Part shown: one piece after another, positions 12,101 through 23,993 of the stretch
Layout of the letters: each line of letters starts with the position of its first letter
How positions within the stretch are numbered: position 1 is the first letter of the stretch
NCBI GenBank assembly: GCA_037974665.1
Contig: CM075773.1
Span: 48,128,080 to 48,192,079 of the forward strand
Origin: Ehretia macrophylla
Lineage: Eukaryota; Streptophyta; Magnoliopsida; Boraginales; Ehretiaceae
Direction of reading: 5' to 3'
DNA length: 64,000 nt
Made by a program: the position numbers and the translations under genes
Notes under the pieces: model-generated
What the model was told of the DNA's origin: nothing
What the model saw: the letters and a program-made list of their open reading frames with translations, nothing else
Database searches by the model: none

Positions 12101-12819
12101 ATTTGCAACACACGAATATGCTACATCGATGAAAACAAATAATAGTGGAGTATATGTGAAAGGATAAGCGACGGCAGGGCGGGGGATATTGGCTACTATG
12201 GTGTGTTGCACAACATTATTCAACTTGAATATAATAATCCAACTTTACAACATACAAGGGTAGTTCTCTTTAAGTGCGATTGGTATGATACCACAAATGA
12301 TAGAGGTATGAAATACTATCGCAAATCTAGTTTGGTTGAAGTGAATATGAAGAGAAAGTATCCCAAATATGAACCATTTGTATTGGCTGCCCAAGCTCGG
12401 CAAGTGTATTATTGTAGATATCCAGGGGCGAAGGGGAACCATAAAAATTGGCAAGCAGTAGTTAAAGTATGCCCTAGAAATATCTATGTCATGCCTGAAA
12501 GGAAAGAGTAGTGGAACAAAGAACAAGTTTCCAGTCCGATGAGATGCATGTGCCCGTAAGATAACAGAATGAAAGTAATTTGCCAACAATCCGTCGTGAT
12601 TCGGGTGAGAACAACGAAATATTGGAAGATGATCCAAATGACATCCATGGTCAGCTTATCATTGAACAAAATGAGGAGGAAGAACATGAAGAAGACGAAG
12701 AGGAATATGAAGATGAGACTGAAGATGAAGAGGAGTATGAAGATGCTACTGAAGATGACGACGATGATGATAATGGTGATGATGATGATGAAAATAGTGA
12801 TGAAGATACTGAATATTAG
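9183..12819 (+). pseudogene. CACTA transposase, TNP2-like (decayed)
   Basis: Domains in order: transposase-associated N-terminal domain at 9183-9460 (SREWMYNRWLDG ... IRCPCIKC, then GFMPNYYVW); TNP2 core at about 10000-10860 (ARNIRLGLCSDGFTPY, then IDVYLEPLIVELLELW and WTINDFPAYGMLSGWS); a DUF4218-like part at about 10880-11560; a DUF4216-like part at 12203-12511 (LFKCDWYDT ... VYYCRYPG); and a strongly acidic tail at 12640-12815. The family gene encodes the enzyme that cuts and joins CACTA ends. Here the first frame has stops at 9345 (TGA), 9597 (TAA) and 9915 (TGA). There are frameshifts near 10270 and 10850 and a TAA near 11180. Introns are visible in the second half (for example gtaaggctatgg at 11731). 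Two TGA stops fit CGA to TGA decay. It is non-functional. Confidence 0.88.
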
Positions 12820-13267
12820 TCTTTGGTAAAGATAGATAGTTGTTGGAATAACTTATGATATTTTGTGTTATCGCAACTAATGTAACATTAGATTTTTAAT
12901 AGACATTCATTTTGCTTGTAAGATATGAACTTAACTAATATATTAAGTGAACTATAACTAAGTTGTGTTAAATTTTAGATGAGATGTGGTAACGATAATG
13001 ACCCCAAGGGCAAAAAAATTAAATTGACGGATTTCTTAGGAAGGCGCAAAGAACGTGGGCAAGGGACAAACACATCAACAGGTTAGTAATGTATATAATA
13101 TTATTAATTTTACTCAATTAAAATTAATACTTCTGATTTCTATGTTCTGTATCATAGTTGACAAGTTTGTATGGTTTACAGGTACAGGGTAGCCATTATA
13201 TGGTCGCCGACAAACACATGGTCAAAGTCCGAGTGTTCGCCATTCCATAGGTGAACATGGTGTACCA

Positions 13268-16061
13268 GTGCATAACTCCACTTCAGCCTTCATTGGTACG
13301 GAGCAGCGGGTGGCAGACACTCCACTTCCACAGCAGGTAATGCCTCGTGAACGTTCACGTTCATCCGGAGCTCCCGTTGACCATGTAACTGGTCATACTA
13401 GTCCAAACATTCCACATCACCCTCACGTAACAGATACCCAAACCACTACCTCATTTGGATTACGACAAGATTTTGATGATCTACATGTTGAGAGGGATGG
13501 CACTCCTGTACATGGTGACACACAATGTCACCCGATGGCTGAGTCATCGAGAGCTGCAGAAGATCGAGCTGATGGCATTCCAGACTGGATAACATATGGA
13601 TTCTCATCTATGGAAGAATTTGCAACATGGGCCACTGATTCACGCAAGCATCTTAAAGTTAAAGGTGCTGGGTAAGTAGAATTATTCATTAACAATATAT
13701 CTATATAGTAAAAGTTAACTTTCATACCATATAACACAACAGTTTCTTTTATAATTTGTAGATGGGATCCATATAACGCGACCAGAGATATTAGGAAATC
13801 ACTACATGCAGGCTATTTAGAGCCTTGGACAACTTGGGGAAAGATTCCACCCGATGTGAAGGATAAATTTTTTGATTACTTTAAGGTTTGAAAAATGCAT
13901 TCAATTTATATATTATATAAACATATTATGTACTTGAGATATATATCATATGTACATCATATATTTTTATTATATGATTCACAGAGGATGTACAAGTGGT
14001 ATCCCTGCGATGAACCAACCGTTGCCGAGAGGTTTAGCTTTTTCGGGCAAACACGCGTAACTGATAACTTAAGCAAAGCGCGTAAACAAAATAAGAAGCC
14101 ATCGTGGCTCTCGTAGGATGTATGGGATAGAATGAAAGTGGTGTGGAGTAGCCAAGCATGGCAGAACAAATCCAAAAAAAACTCTGATAATAGAAAGAAA
14201 AATCATCTACGCATCATTTGGGATGTATCCCCGGACACGAATGGGCAAGGAGAATGGTAAGAATAAAGCTGACTGTATTGCTATAAGTGATGAATAATGA
14301 ACAATATTATCTTGTTCATTACATGTCGAGCTATCTGTTTTGGTGAATTTTTTATGTAGGCCGAAGAACGCGGGGATGAAGTGACATTTGTTGATGTTTT
14401 CAACAAAGCTTATCGGAAGGGTGGTGATGGACCATACACAGACGCACGGGCTGAACAGACAGTGGTAAGCTAGTTTCTTTAATCTTTAGAACGTTGATGA
14501 TTAATATACATAGAGTTTATACAAATGTTTTTTTCACACTGACGATGAAGAACTCGTATTCACTCACAAATTTGTTAAATTGTTGATTACACCCATAATT
14601 ATGTGAAATGTGATGATGCCAAGTACATGATTGAACTTAGGTTAGTGTGTTGAATGAAAAAAACTTCTATAATCTGGCATGATTGTTTGAAACTAAGTTA
14701 AAGTTGGTTGAACGATTTAATATCTGAGAAAGTTTAGTAAAGAATATTAGAATTGTATGATAATCAGAATTATAGACATAGTATTTCAATAGCAAATGAA
14801 AGGGCATGCATGAATATACAATTTTGTTTAGTAGAAACAGTTTGATTGCCTTAGAAACTTGTTTAATATTCATTATATTTGACTGTCAATGCTTGTATCT
14901 TGGGTTGTGGCTATATCTTCAGATAATACAGGTAACTGGTTACTTCATAGTACAAAGGAGATTCTGTCCGTTTGTGGGGTCCGAAAATTTTAAGGGAATT
15001 TGTTAATTGTTGATTACAAGCTTAATTATATGAAATGTAATGATGGCAATGGGGCAATTGAACTTAGGTTCAAGTGTTGAATGGTTAAAACTTGAGTAAT
15101 CATACATTCTTGTTTGCTACTAAGTTAAAGTTAAATCCGATATGTTAGATTGATATGATAATTGGAATTATAGCGGTAGTATTGAAATAGATAATGGAAA
15201 TGCATACATGAATGTAAGATTTTGTTTAATATTTCATTGTGTTTGAGTGTGAATGCAATGTATATTGCATTGTGACTATTTCTTCTGAGTGCAGGTAATT
15301 AGTTAGTCCACGGTACAGAGGAGATTTTGTCCGTTATTCAGGTCCAAACTTACCCTTTTAGCATGGGGTCTTGTCGGACCGCGACATTTTATGAAATTAA
15401 ATGTATGTTTTCCCTACTGCTTGTTTTGTTTGTTTCTCTGATGGTTTGGCCATTATATTTTTGGTATGAATCCGAAATTTTCAATATTATATTATTCATG
15501 TCTCTACGTGTTGATATTTGTGCGTTACAGGCTCGATACACAGAATTGCTTCAACAAGCATCACAACCAACCGAGGCATCTGAATCCGGTTCAGCTCCAA
15601 CTCCTGTTGATCGTAATGCATTATTTTTGGAGGTAGTTGGTAGACCACGCAAGGGTCGTTTATACGGGGTGGGATCACAAGTCTCTGTGGCGTCTACATC
15701 AAATAGTTACCCTACTACCGGAAACCACATCACGCAAAGAGATCTCCACGAGGCAGTTGCTCGAGCCACAGTATCTTTGGAAAGCAAGCTGGAACAAAGC
15801 AACGAGGTGTACTGCAAGCTGCAAGACAAGTTGGACAAGAATAACGAGGCGTACCACAATCTGCAAGAGAAGCTGGATAAGCAGAACGAGGCATACTACA
15901 AACTCCAACAAGAACATTCATCACAGCTCCGTGATGTCCAAGCACAACTAGCACTACTTGCTTCACGGTTACCTGACCCTGCACAACAACAGTGTTCGGC
16001 ATTTGCGTCTTCGTCTTCGTCTTCATCTTCGAATGATGGTCAAATTGGGTTGAATTTATAA
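13268..16061 (+). pseudogene. CACTA second gene, Transposase_24-like DNA-binding protein (decayed)
   Basis: Several exons can be read. About 13268-13672 encodes a polar segment. 13762-13887 encodes WDPYNATRDIRKSLHAGY. 13984-14266 encodes RMYKWYPCDEPTVAERF and continues after a TAG at 14114-14116. The last exon starts after 'gcgttacag' at about 15531 with ARYTELLQQ and has the family signature GRPRKGRLYGVGS. It then has a heptad-like coiled coil at about 15770-15960, built from three repeats of the type KLxKxNEAYxxLQ. This architecture is that of the second gene of plant CACTA elements, thought to bind the subterminal repeats and dimerise. The in-frame TAG makes it a probable pseudogene. The final serine run (16010-16030) is a simple repeat. 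Confidence 0.75.
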
Positions 16062-16269
16062 CTTTTTTACTGTTATGACATTATAAAACTCTATTACAAT
16101 CGGACTGTAATAACTATTAAGTTTACTTTGAACAATATTATTAGATATTTATTAGCTAATTCAATAAATATGTGCATTAGACATTATTTTTTTAGTATTA
16201 AATATTTAATTGACAGGCCAAACAACTTATTATTATAATGGATATTGTTACAAATATAAATTTACATTT

Positions 16270-16640
16270 GTGCGAGGGGTCGGCAAGGGACAAGTAATCG
16301 AGAGTCCGGCGAGGCCACGGCGAGGGACGAAAAAAGGCGAGGGCATGGCGAGGGACGAAAAAAGGCGAGGGCACGGCGAGGGAATAAAAAGGTGAGGGCA
16401 CGGCGAGGGACGAAAAAGGTGAGGGCACGGCGAGGGACGAAAAAGGCGAGGGCACGGCGATGGACGAAAAAGGCGAGGGCACAGTGAGGGACGAAAAAGG
16501 CGAGGGCACGGCGAGAGACGAAAAAGGCGAGGGCACGGAGAGGGACGAAAACTGCGAGGGCTAATTGTCCTCGCATAGTCATCGCCGAAATGGTCACTCG
16601 CCGAGTCATCGCCGAATAGCGTGGGCTCGGAAAGGGACTG
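16270..16640. repeat. Right subterminal repeat array of the CACTA element
   Basis: About eleven tandem copies of a 27-31 bp unit (ggcgagggcacggcgagggacgaaaaa with variants). It shares the 'ggcgaggg' core with the left array but is arranged as direct repeats, while the left array is palindromic. It ends 65 bp before the terminal CACTA. Confidence 0.85.
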
Positions 16641-16918
16641 CAATTCACCGACGAAGGTTTCGGCGAGAGAAGATTCCCCTCGCCGAAATTGATTTTTCTT
16701 GTAGTGGTATGAGTCTAACATGGGCGTTGCTGAGGTTGTCCCGTGACCACTGCTTCAATACGCAAAGAGAGGAGAAAGTTGTTTAGCTCAACACGTTGCT
16801 CTATAAATTTCTTCAAACCTTTAATAGATTTTTAGATTTCATAGTGCAAAACGTTATGTCTTTTATAGTAACGAAGATATGTTCATCAGGCTCATGAGGA
16901 CTGAGATTTTACTATGTG

Positions 16919-18165
16919 CAATTTCTTTCAAAAGCATGTAAAGCACGTAAACCAGTTGTAATGTCTCATATCGGTGAAAAAAATATTTTTTTTTTTTGTT
17001 ATTAGTAGGTTTTGCTAATTTTTTAAATAATAACTTGAGTTAATATTATGGATTAGTATATTAGAGGCTTAAATACTTAATTATTTGTTAAGTTTATGAC
17101 ACTAGTCTAGCTATCGGGTTTAAAATTTTGCGCCTGAGAATGGGTAAAATGGATGGAAATGTTGTTAAATTTTTGTGAGAAGAAAAAAAAAAGGATTGAA
17201 ATTTTTTTATGGAGAACATTTTTGTTTCTCCCAATTTCCTTCAAAAGCATGAAAACCACGTAAACCAATTGTAATGTGAAAAAAAAAATGTTAAATTTTA
17301 AGTCATAAGTAGGTTTTGCTAATTACAGTAGAATCTCTTTAAATTAATACTTGATAAATTAATAATCTCTTTTAATTAATAAAAATATCCGGTCCCGACT
17401 TGGGACCAGTGTAAAAAGTTGATAAATTCGATAAAATTATAAGATAATACATTTTAAAAAAATTATATTTTATTGACCCAAATATTTCATAAATTAATAA
17501 TTAGCTAAAAAGTACATAATAAATTGACTATGAGATTTTTTTAAAATATGAATTAAGAGTAGCTTGTATTTTGTTGAACTTCAAATCTAGTTGAATCTCA
17601 TATTTAATTATTTAAAGAGAAAAAATTGTGATAATCCTACAAGGATTAAGATATAAGATTAGAGAAATTAGTTCTCATTTTAATCCTACAAAGACTTGGA
17701 TATGAGATTAGAAAAACTTTTTCCTAATCTTACTAAATTAAATTTTATCTTCTATTCTCATTACTTATCTTTTCAAATTGGACCGAAAAAAGACATCATA
17801 ATCATAATATGTTTAACTATAGAGCCAAAAAATAAAAAATATCTCTATTAATTAATAGTTATTAATTTATTGATAAATTAATATCTCGCTAAATTAATAG
17901 AATTTGGTGGTTCCAATGCTATTAATTTAAAGAGGTTTTATTGTATTTAAATAATAACTTGAGTTAATATAATGGATTAGTAGATTAGAGGTTTAAGTAC
18001 TTATTTGTTAAGCTTATGACACTAGTTTCACTATCGGGTCTGAAATTTTGGGCCCGAGAATGCATAAAATGGATGGAAATGTTGTTGATTTTTTGTGAAA
18101 AAAAAAATAGAGGGATTGAAATTTTTTCTGTGGAGAACATTTTTGTTTCTCTCAAGTTGAGGAAA
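16919..18165. repeat. Two tandem copies of a 310-bp unit, the second split by a MITE
   Basis: The unit begins at 16919 ('caatttctttcaaaagcatg') and again at about 17230. Both contain 'aggttttgctaat', 'aataataacttgagttaat', 'gacactagt' and 'ggatggaaatgttgtt'. Copy 2 is interrupted at 17326-17943. No protein is evident. It is probably non-coding host or transposon DNA. Confidence 0.75.
17326..17943. mobile_element. Emigrant-like (mariner/pogo type) MITE
   Basis: 618 bp with inverted ends: left CAGTAGAATCTCTTTAAATT, right the complement of CAATAAAACCTCTTTAAATT. It is flanked by TA on both sides (17324-17325 and 17944-17945). The other copy of the tandem repeat around 17010-17025 shows the same site without the element. 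The end sequence matches the Emigrant/Lemi type of plant MITE as I know it. No ORF inside. Confidence 0.82.
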
Positions 18166-18295
18166 AATAGAAGGAAAATAAGTAATAGTATTATCATAAC
18201 AAAACCACTACCCTATCTTTCATTGTTGGTCTTGAATATTCTAGTAAATTTACATCTAAAATTATCATTTCATTTAATTTGTTTCTTTGAATCTT

Positions 18296-18450
18296 TACAA
18301 GAAATTATAAAATTCTTTCATTTCTTTTTTCTTCTTTGATTTTTACCATCCAAATGAAAAAATCTTTCTCCTTTTTCCATTTCCTTTTTGATTTTCCTTT
18401 AAATTCCCTTTCTAATTTCCAATCTCTCGCGAATGCAAACATAGTATAGG
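18296..18450. repeat. Diverged repeat shared with 59568-59728
   Basis: Both stretches read 'gaaat(t/c)ataaaattctttt', 'tactatccaaatgaaaaaa', 'aaattccctt' and 'aatctctcgc(g/a)aa'. The class is unknown. Confidence 0.55.
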
Positions 18451-18599
18451 ACAGCTCCTCGCGGCTGCAGTCATGACAGCTGTAAGGAAGCGTCCTTGCG
18501 GCCATGGATGAAGCACAACGAAGAAGAAGGGATGGAGAGGGGGGGAGGGGCGCTGGAATGGAAGAAAAAAAAATTATGATTTTTGGATTAGGGTTCAGA

Positions 18600-20560
18600 C
18601 CTGGTTGGGTTATTTTTATTTTGGTTTTCTTAATTATTTTAATTGGGCTTATGGACTTGGGCTGCCAATTAATACGTTAAGTTTTTCCTTTTTCTTTGGG
18701 CTAATGGGCATATATAAACTTGGGCCAACTTGATTTAGTCTTTAATAAAATAAGTTGGACTCCTTTTATTGTTTGATCTAAACTATTTTAAAATTTTGTT
18801 TTAAAATTAGTATGAACTCCTTTTGTGGTCCATGGTGGCCAAGTTGAATTCGGACTAAATAATTTTTTAGTGTGGACTATCTTTAATGTCCGAATTGGGC
18901 TATTTGTTTTCTTGGATTTGGACTGAAACAAAAATAAGAGTTGGACTTTTATTTTTCTGTTTTGGACTAAGTTTTAATTATATTGTTTGACAAATAATTA
19001 AAGGAGCCCAAAATAATATTTGACACTTTATATTAATAAATAGTTTATTAATAATTAAATATAATTTGATTATATTTATATTTTATAAATATGAAATATC
19101 TATGGAGTATATTTAATAAAGTGTTTATTAAATAGAATAAAAAGTTTATTAACTTGAAAAATCTAATGTAAAGAGTTTATATTAGAAAATTAATTGTGCT
19201 ATACTTGTAGTTAATTAATAAATTGTTTATTAATTAATTATTATAAATATAATGTGATTATATTTATTTAAATATGAGATATTTAAGGATTCAAATTAAT
19301 AAAGGTGTTTATTAATTGAATGAACCTAATATTATGAGATTATATTAGGAGACTAATTGTGCTATATTCGTTGATTACTTTTTTTTATTATTTGCTATGT
19401 TTTTGGGTGATCATGGACTAGTCTTGTGTGAATGAATAGATGAATGAATGAATGGATGACTTTCATTATTTAATTTATTTACCCATTTTGGGTTTTATGT
19501 AATATTTTAAAATGGGGCTTGCATGCCTCTTATCCCCGTTTTAAAGATGTAAAACTCCTATTTCCATTTATGTATCCCCGCTAGATTAGGAATCTATGTA
19601 CATAAATGTAATGAAAGATCAAGATAATGACATCAAGAGTTGATGGGTCCAGTTCACAAAAGGTGTTTTGTGAAGCCGAGGAGGAGCAACCCATGAATCT
19701 ATCATGTAGGCCCTTTATTTGATTTAGGAATTCAACCCAGTGGCTCGGGTTGATAGTGCTCCTAGTCCATGATCATCCCATTTTATTTTATGCATTTATT
19801 TATGCGATAAATATATGATGAATGCATGTATGTTTTTGTTTTATTTATGCGATAAATTGAAATTAGAAGCATATGAAAAGTGAGACCTAAACTAAAGACC
19901 AGCAAACCTTCCCGAACTAAATATTAAGTTAATAATGGTGTAGTCTTGAGAAGATTATATCATTGCCTTCCGTTATCGTAGATTAGTTTATGTGTTGGGC
20001 AAGTAAGTAGCTGGCTATGGACACATAGGGGTTATTTGTTTGTATCAACATATGAACTAAGTCTATATAAGCATGAGATGTGAAAATTTTGGATTTTTAC
20101 TGGCAACCAAAAAATCAATCATGTGAGGTGTCGGTATTGTATTGATCCAAATTTCCAGGATAATAGGTTTAACTTAAACAATATTGGATACCAAAAATCT
20201 ATAATGTGAGGTCGAAAGGATTAAAGGCAAAAATAATTGGAATTTGTATGAGATACATTGAATAAGAGGTTATTCACCTATTTGTTTTAACTTCACCAAA
20301 AATCTAAAATGTGAGGTGGGTTAAAGTAAATTGGCCCCCAATTCCACTAAGAAAAACACCTTATTGTTTTTCCCTTTTTCACTAGGGAAGTGTGGCATTC
20401 GAAAATTTTAGTGAGGGTTACTATTTGATTTAAAAACCCAAATCAAATGGTTAATAATATAATTATCTAACATCCTTAGAAATTACTGCCCATATATAAT
20501 ATCAAATGTGAACCCAACTTTCTATTTTGACTAGACCAAACTTCGATAACTAGCTCAATG
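18600..20560. other. AT-rich non-coding stretch, possible leader of a degraded retroelement
   Basis: No gene. Repeated 'tggact' and 'gggctt' words at 18640-18990. A motif close to 'aaaaatctaaaatgtgaggt' appears three times at about 20105, 20195 and 20295. It is directly upstream of copia gag-pol remnants but does not match the copia LTR at 23529. The 5' LTR and primer site of that element were not found here. Confidence 0.4.
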
Positions 20561-20562
20561 TT

Positions 20563-23528
20563 TTGAGAATTGTTCTCAAATCCGAGAAAGTTATACACGA
20601 TTTAAATGCCCAAAATAAGTTGTCAAGCAAGAGAGCATGGATAATGTATCCATCATTAATTACTTATAAGAGTTGTGAAGTAAACAAGATAGGACAACTA
20701 GGTATGAGTTATCTAGTGGTAGATATGATATATCTAGAAATTTGTTCCAAAGAATAACTAGATGAATTGATTTGAGAGCATGTGTTCTCAGGATGAGTAT
20801 CTTGAGTCCATGAGTTTATTCATGTTTTATCATATGCAGACAAATCTAATCCTCAAAGTCAATTCTTAGTTCTCTCTTGTCATTCATAATGAATTTTTCC
20901 GTATGAATGCATTTGACACAACCTTTGGACATGAGAGTCATGTATCAAGGATAGATTTGGAAAAGTGGAACTTAATTGGTAAAAGGAAAGTATTTCCACT
21001 GCAAGAAATGAGAATTACTAATAGAGGAAAATCCAAATGACTTCAAAGAGTTGAAGATAAATAGATGTCCTCTATAAATATATCTCATCTTCTCGTTTAC
21101 CCATCTGGGTGTTCATTAATTTTGGAATAATTGTTGTTCATGTGTTTCATTTATTTCAGAAATAAATGAGCTGACACTAGTAAATTAATGAATAAAGTCT
21201 TATATGGATGATGGCAAGATAAACGAGTAACATGAGAGATTTAAGAAGATACTAATAACTCTAGATTATTATGACACTTACGATTAGGTCATAGATGAGA
21301 GACAAGAATCATTCAATTGGTGAAAGAAGGACTGGTAAGCCCTTGAGGCCCCGGGACATTCCCAATACGTGAATCTTATGTTCTTAAAAATGATCAAATC
21401 ACCATTTGTGGAACAAAGTCAAAGGACCACAAATATATAGGGTTTATACATAGGGATGTATATGGGTCATTTGGCGAAATAGCCCAACAAGGATTTAGCT
21501 ACCCGACATATACTTATGATTGCCATAAGTATGGATCTGAACCGTTCAAAGAATTCAGAATTAAAGTAGTAAATCAAACTAGAAATGAAAACTAAGTCTC
21601 AATGATGAGATCGTGGAGTGTTCTTAGCCTCAATTTCTGATAGTATCTCAAAGGAAAATAACATAGTTATTTCATTAACTCCTTCTAGTATTCCGATACT
21701 TGATTGGAGAGAATGAGTTGGACCTTGTTAGACATGGCCTGTGAGGCTATATTCTCCTTATAGCAGTTCATATCTTGGATAAGGTCACATCCAAATTAAT
21801 CTTAAGTACTTCATATGGGATATGTGATAATAGGATACCTAGTCTTAAAGTGTTAAGAATGAGGGTTATCCTGCTTTCAATCAAAGACTTAAGATTGATA
21901 AATTGGAAATGAAATTGGAAGGTTAATTGGTTATCCCAAAGATTCGTTGGGATATAACTTTTATTCTCGTTGCTGACTAGAGAGTCTGTTAGCAAGTACA
22001 ACTTCTTCTTGGAAGAATAGTTCATCTAAGAAGATAGTGTGAGAAAGAAAAGTATGACTCAGTAGGAGTCACTAAGCAACCAGCTAACCCAAGTCGAATC
22101 TAGGATTTGATCCTAGATAACCTAATCCAAGAACAACCAGTCAATTTCACAGTTTTTCAGATCAGTAAGATGACAATAATCATGTTGATTTTATTGTCAA
22201 TTATGAAAAGTTATGTTTGACATAAGCTCAAATAGCTTGAGGCTATAAAATCTTAATTGAATAAAAGTGGAGACCTTTAAGACAAATGGTGAAAGATTAT
22301 TGTCATAGGAAAGGGGTTGACTATGAGGAAATCTTTTCACAAATTGGTGAAGTTCATTATGATTTATTGGTCATAGTTGCGCACACTACTATTATGAGAT
22401 ATGATAGATGGATATCAAAACGGCATTCCATAATTACTTCATTAATGAAGACATTAATATGGGATTGTCAATATGTTTTGAGTCCAGTGATAAATCACAA
22501 AGAGTGCAAGCTAAAACGATCCATTTATGGACTTAACCAAGCCTAAGCAATCTAGAATATTCGGTTTGACTTTATTGAAAATGAAGATAAACCTTGACCA
22601 CACAAGTAGGTCTAAGTTATTCAAATGAATTCTCCAAGTAAGTTTTGAAATAATCCGTCTAAATCCTTGGAAGATGATCTATAGCGATAGATCAAAAGGA
22701 TTATTGGGTTTTTCCAACAGGGTGTTAAAAGTGTTTAACATGTATATAGATTTTAAAAGGAGGATTGTTCTCTTTCAAAACATGACATTTATCTCTCTAG
22801 GGTTGTGAGTCCTAAGACTGCTAAGAGAGAGAGACTGGACGCATAAGGTTCAAAGTGTTGTAGCAATTGAGAATCTTATATACGTCATGCTGTGTACAAA
22901 GACATGATATCATAAATGCTATAAGTGTTATGAGCAGATGTCTGTCTAATCTAGGTTAGGAACGCTGGAAAGCAATCAAGAACATTCTTAAGTACCTGAG
23001 AAGCACTGAAAAATGTTCTTGGTATATGAAGAAAGATAAAACTTAAAGTTTTACAGTTTCAGGCTAAGAGTATGAAATGGATTATTGAAAATCCATATAT
23101 GGGTTTATACTCACCTATAACGGAAGAACAATTTTTGGAAAGGTTCCAAATATTGGTACAATTACAAATTCCAGAGGTTGAGTGTATCGTTGCATCAGAT
23201 GTAACAAAAGGAAACGGTTTGGATCTAGGAGTTCGTAACTGAACTAAGGATGGTTCTTTCCATTAAGTCAAACGGGTAGTGTTGTGACGACAATGAAGTT
23301 GTAGCGCAAGCTAAAGAACCTAGGTCTCACTAGAGATCCAAACGCATTAAAAATGCAATACCACATCGATCAGAGATTGTGGAAAGAATGATATTGTGCA
23401 GTAAATAATGTCAACGTTGATGGTGCTAGTCCACTGACTAAGGCAATGATTCAGCAATCATTAGATTGCCATCTTGAGAAGATAGGTATGAGATACTGGG
23501 GTAATTGGCTTTAGTCCAAGTGGGGGAT
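20563..23528 (+). pseudogene. Ty1/copia gag-pol remnants
   Basis: The reading frame is broken throughout, but fragments in order fit a copia polyprotein. 20563-20757 fits a gag-like part. About 21290-21560 fits the pre-integrase/integrase region (VKEGLVSPLRPRDIP, then FIHRDVYGSFGE). 22286-22546 is the start of the reverse transcriptase (GVDYEEIFS ... CKLKRSIYGLNQA). About 23400-23520 is the end of RNase H (VDGASPLTKAMIQQS). Order gag, integrase, RT, RNase H is that of Ty1/copia. The element is dead, and the 5' LTR was not recognised. Confidence 0.8.
23513..23528 (+). other. Polypurine tract of the copia element
   Basis: Agtccaagtgggggat lies directly before the TGTTAG start of the 3' LTR. 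This is the usual plus-strand primer site of copia elements. Confidence 0.7.
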
Positions 23529-23993
23529 TGTTAGATTATATGCCCTAAAAGTCAATTTTATGACATAATAATTATATTATTTATTTAATGTGGACAGTTT
23601 ATTTAAATATAATTAATGGGATTAATTATTTAAATAAGAGTCCTTAGAATAATATTTATAGATTATATCCTTAAGAGTAAGGATATGAGTGACAGAATTA
23701 ATATTCATAAATATATTCTAAAATAGTCCCCGATCGTAGGATAAATTAATTGAGCGTTGATTTATCTGAAAGATCGGATTACAGTCTACTATTCAAATAA
23801 TATGAGATATTGATTAGGGCGATTAGTCTCATATCGTAAAGGTAGATATATAAGTGCTTGCTGAGAACAAGTGACTGGACATGACCGCTAGTACAACGAA
23901 TTACATGGAATGGTCAATAATTCGTTGTACAGTGTAATAGGTACAATTAGTCTTTAGATATGAGACACCATGATTATCTTGTGTTAGGGATAC

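Larger units (their letters stand above)
3700..16706 (+). mobile_element. CACTA (En/Spm) DNA transposon, 13.0 kb
   Basis: The left end reads CACTACAAGAAAAA followed by ATTTCGGCGA. The right end is its inverted complement (TTTTTCTTGTAGTG at 16693-16706, preceded by cgccgaaat). The inverted repeats are about 27 bp with two mismatches. The flanking 3-bp sites are ATA (3697-3699) and GTA (16707-16709), a degraded 3-bp target duplication. Both ends carry arrays of GC-rich subterminal repeats typical of CACTA elements. Inside, on the + strand, lie a TNP2-like gene and a Transposase_24-like gene, both with stop codons, so the element is not autonomous now. It sits in the 3' flank of family copy 2. 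Confidence 0.9.

Noticed and set aside
12569-12829. Met/Lys-rich ORF overlapping the acidic tail
   Set aside because: Another frame of the GAA/GAT-rich tail of the transposase; the acidic frame is the expected one.
3730-16640. CRISPR-like regular repeats at the CACTA ends and at 36070-36780
   Set aside because: Units are adjacent or overlapping without unique spacers, and the genome is a plant.
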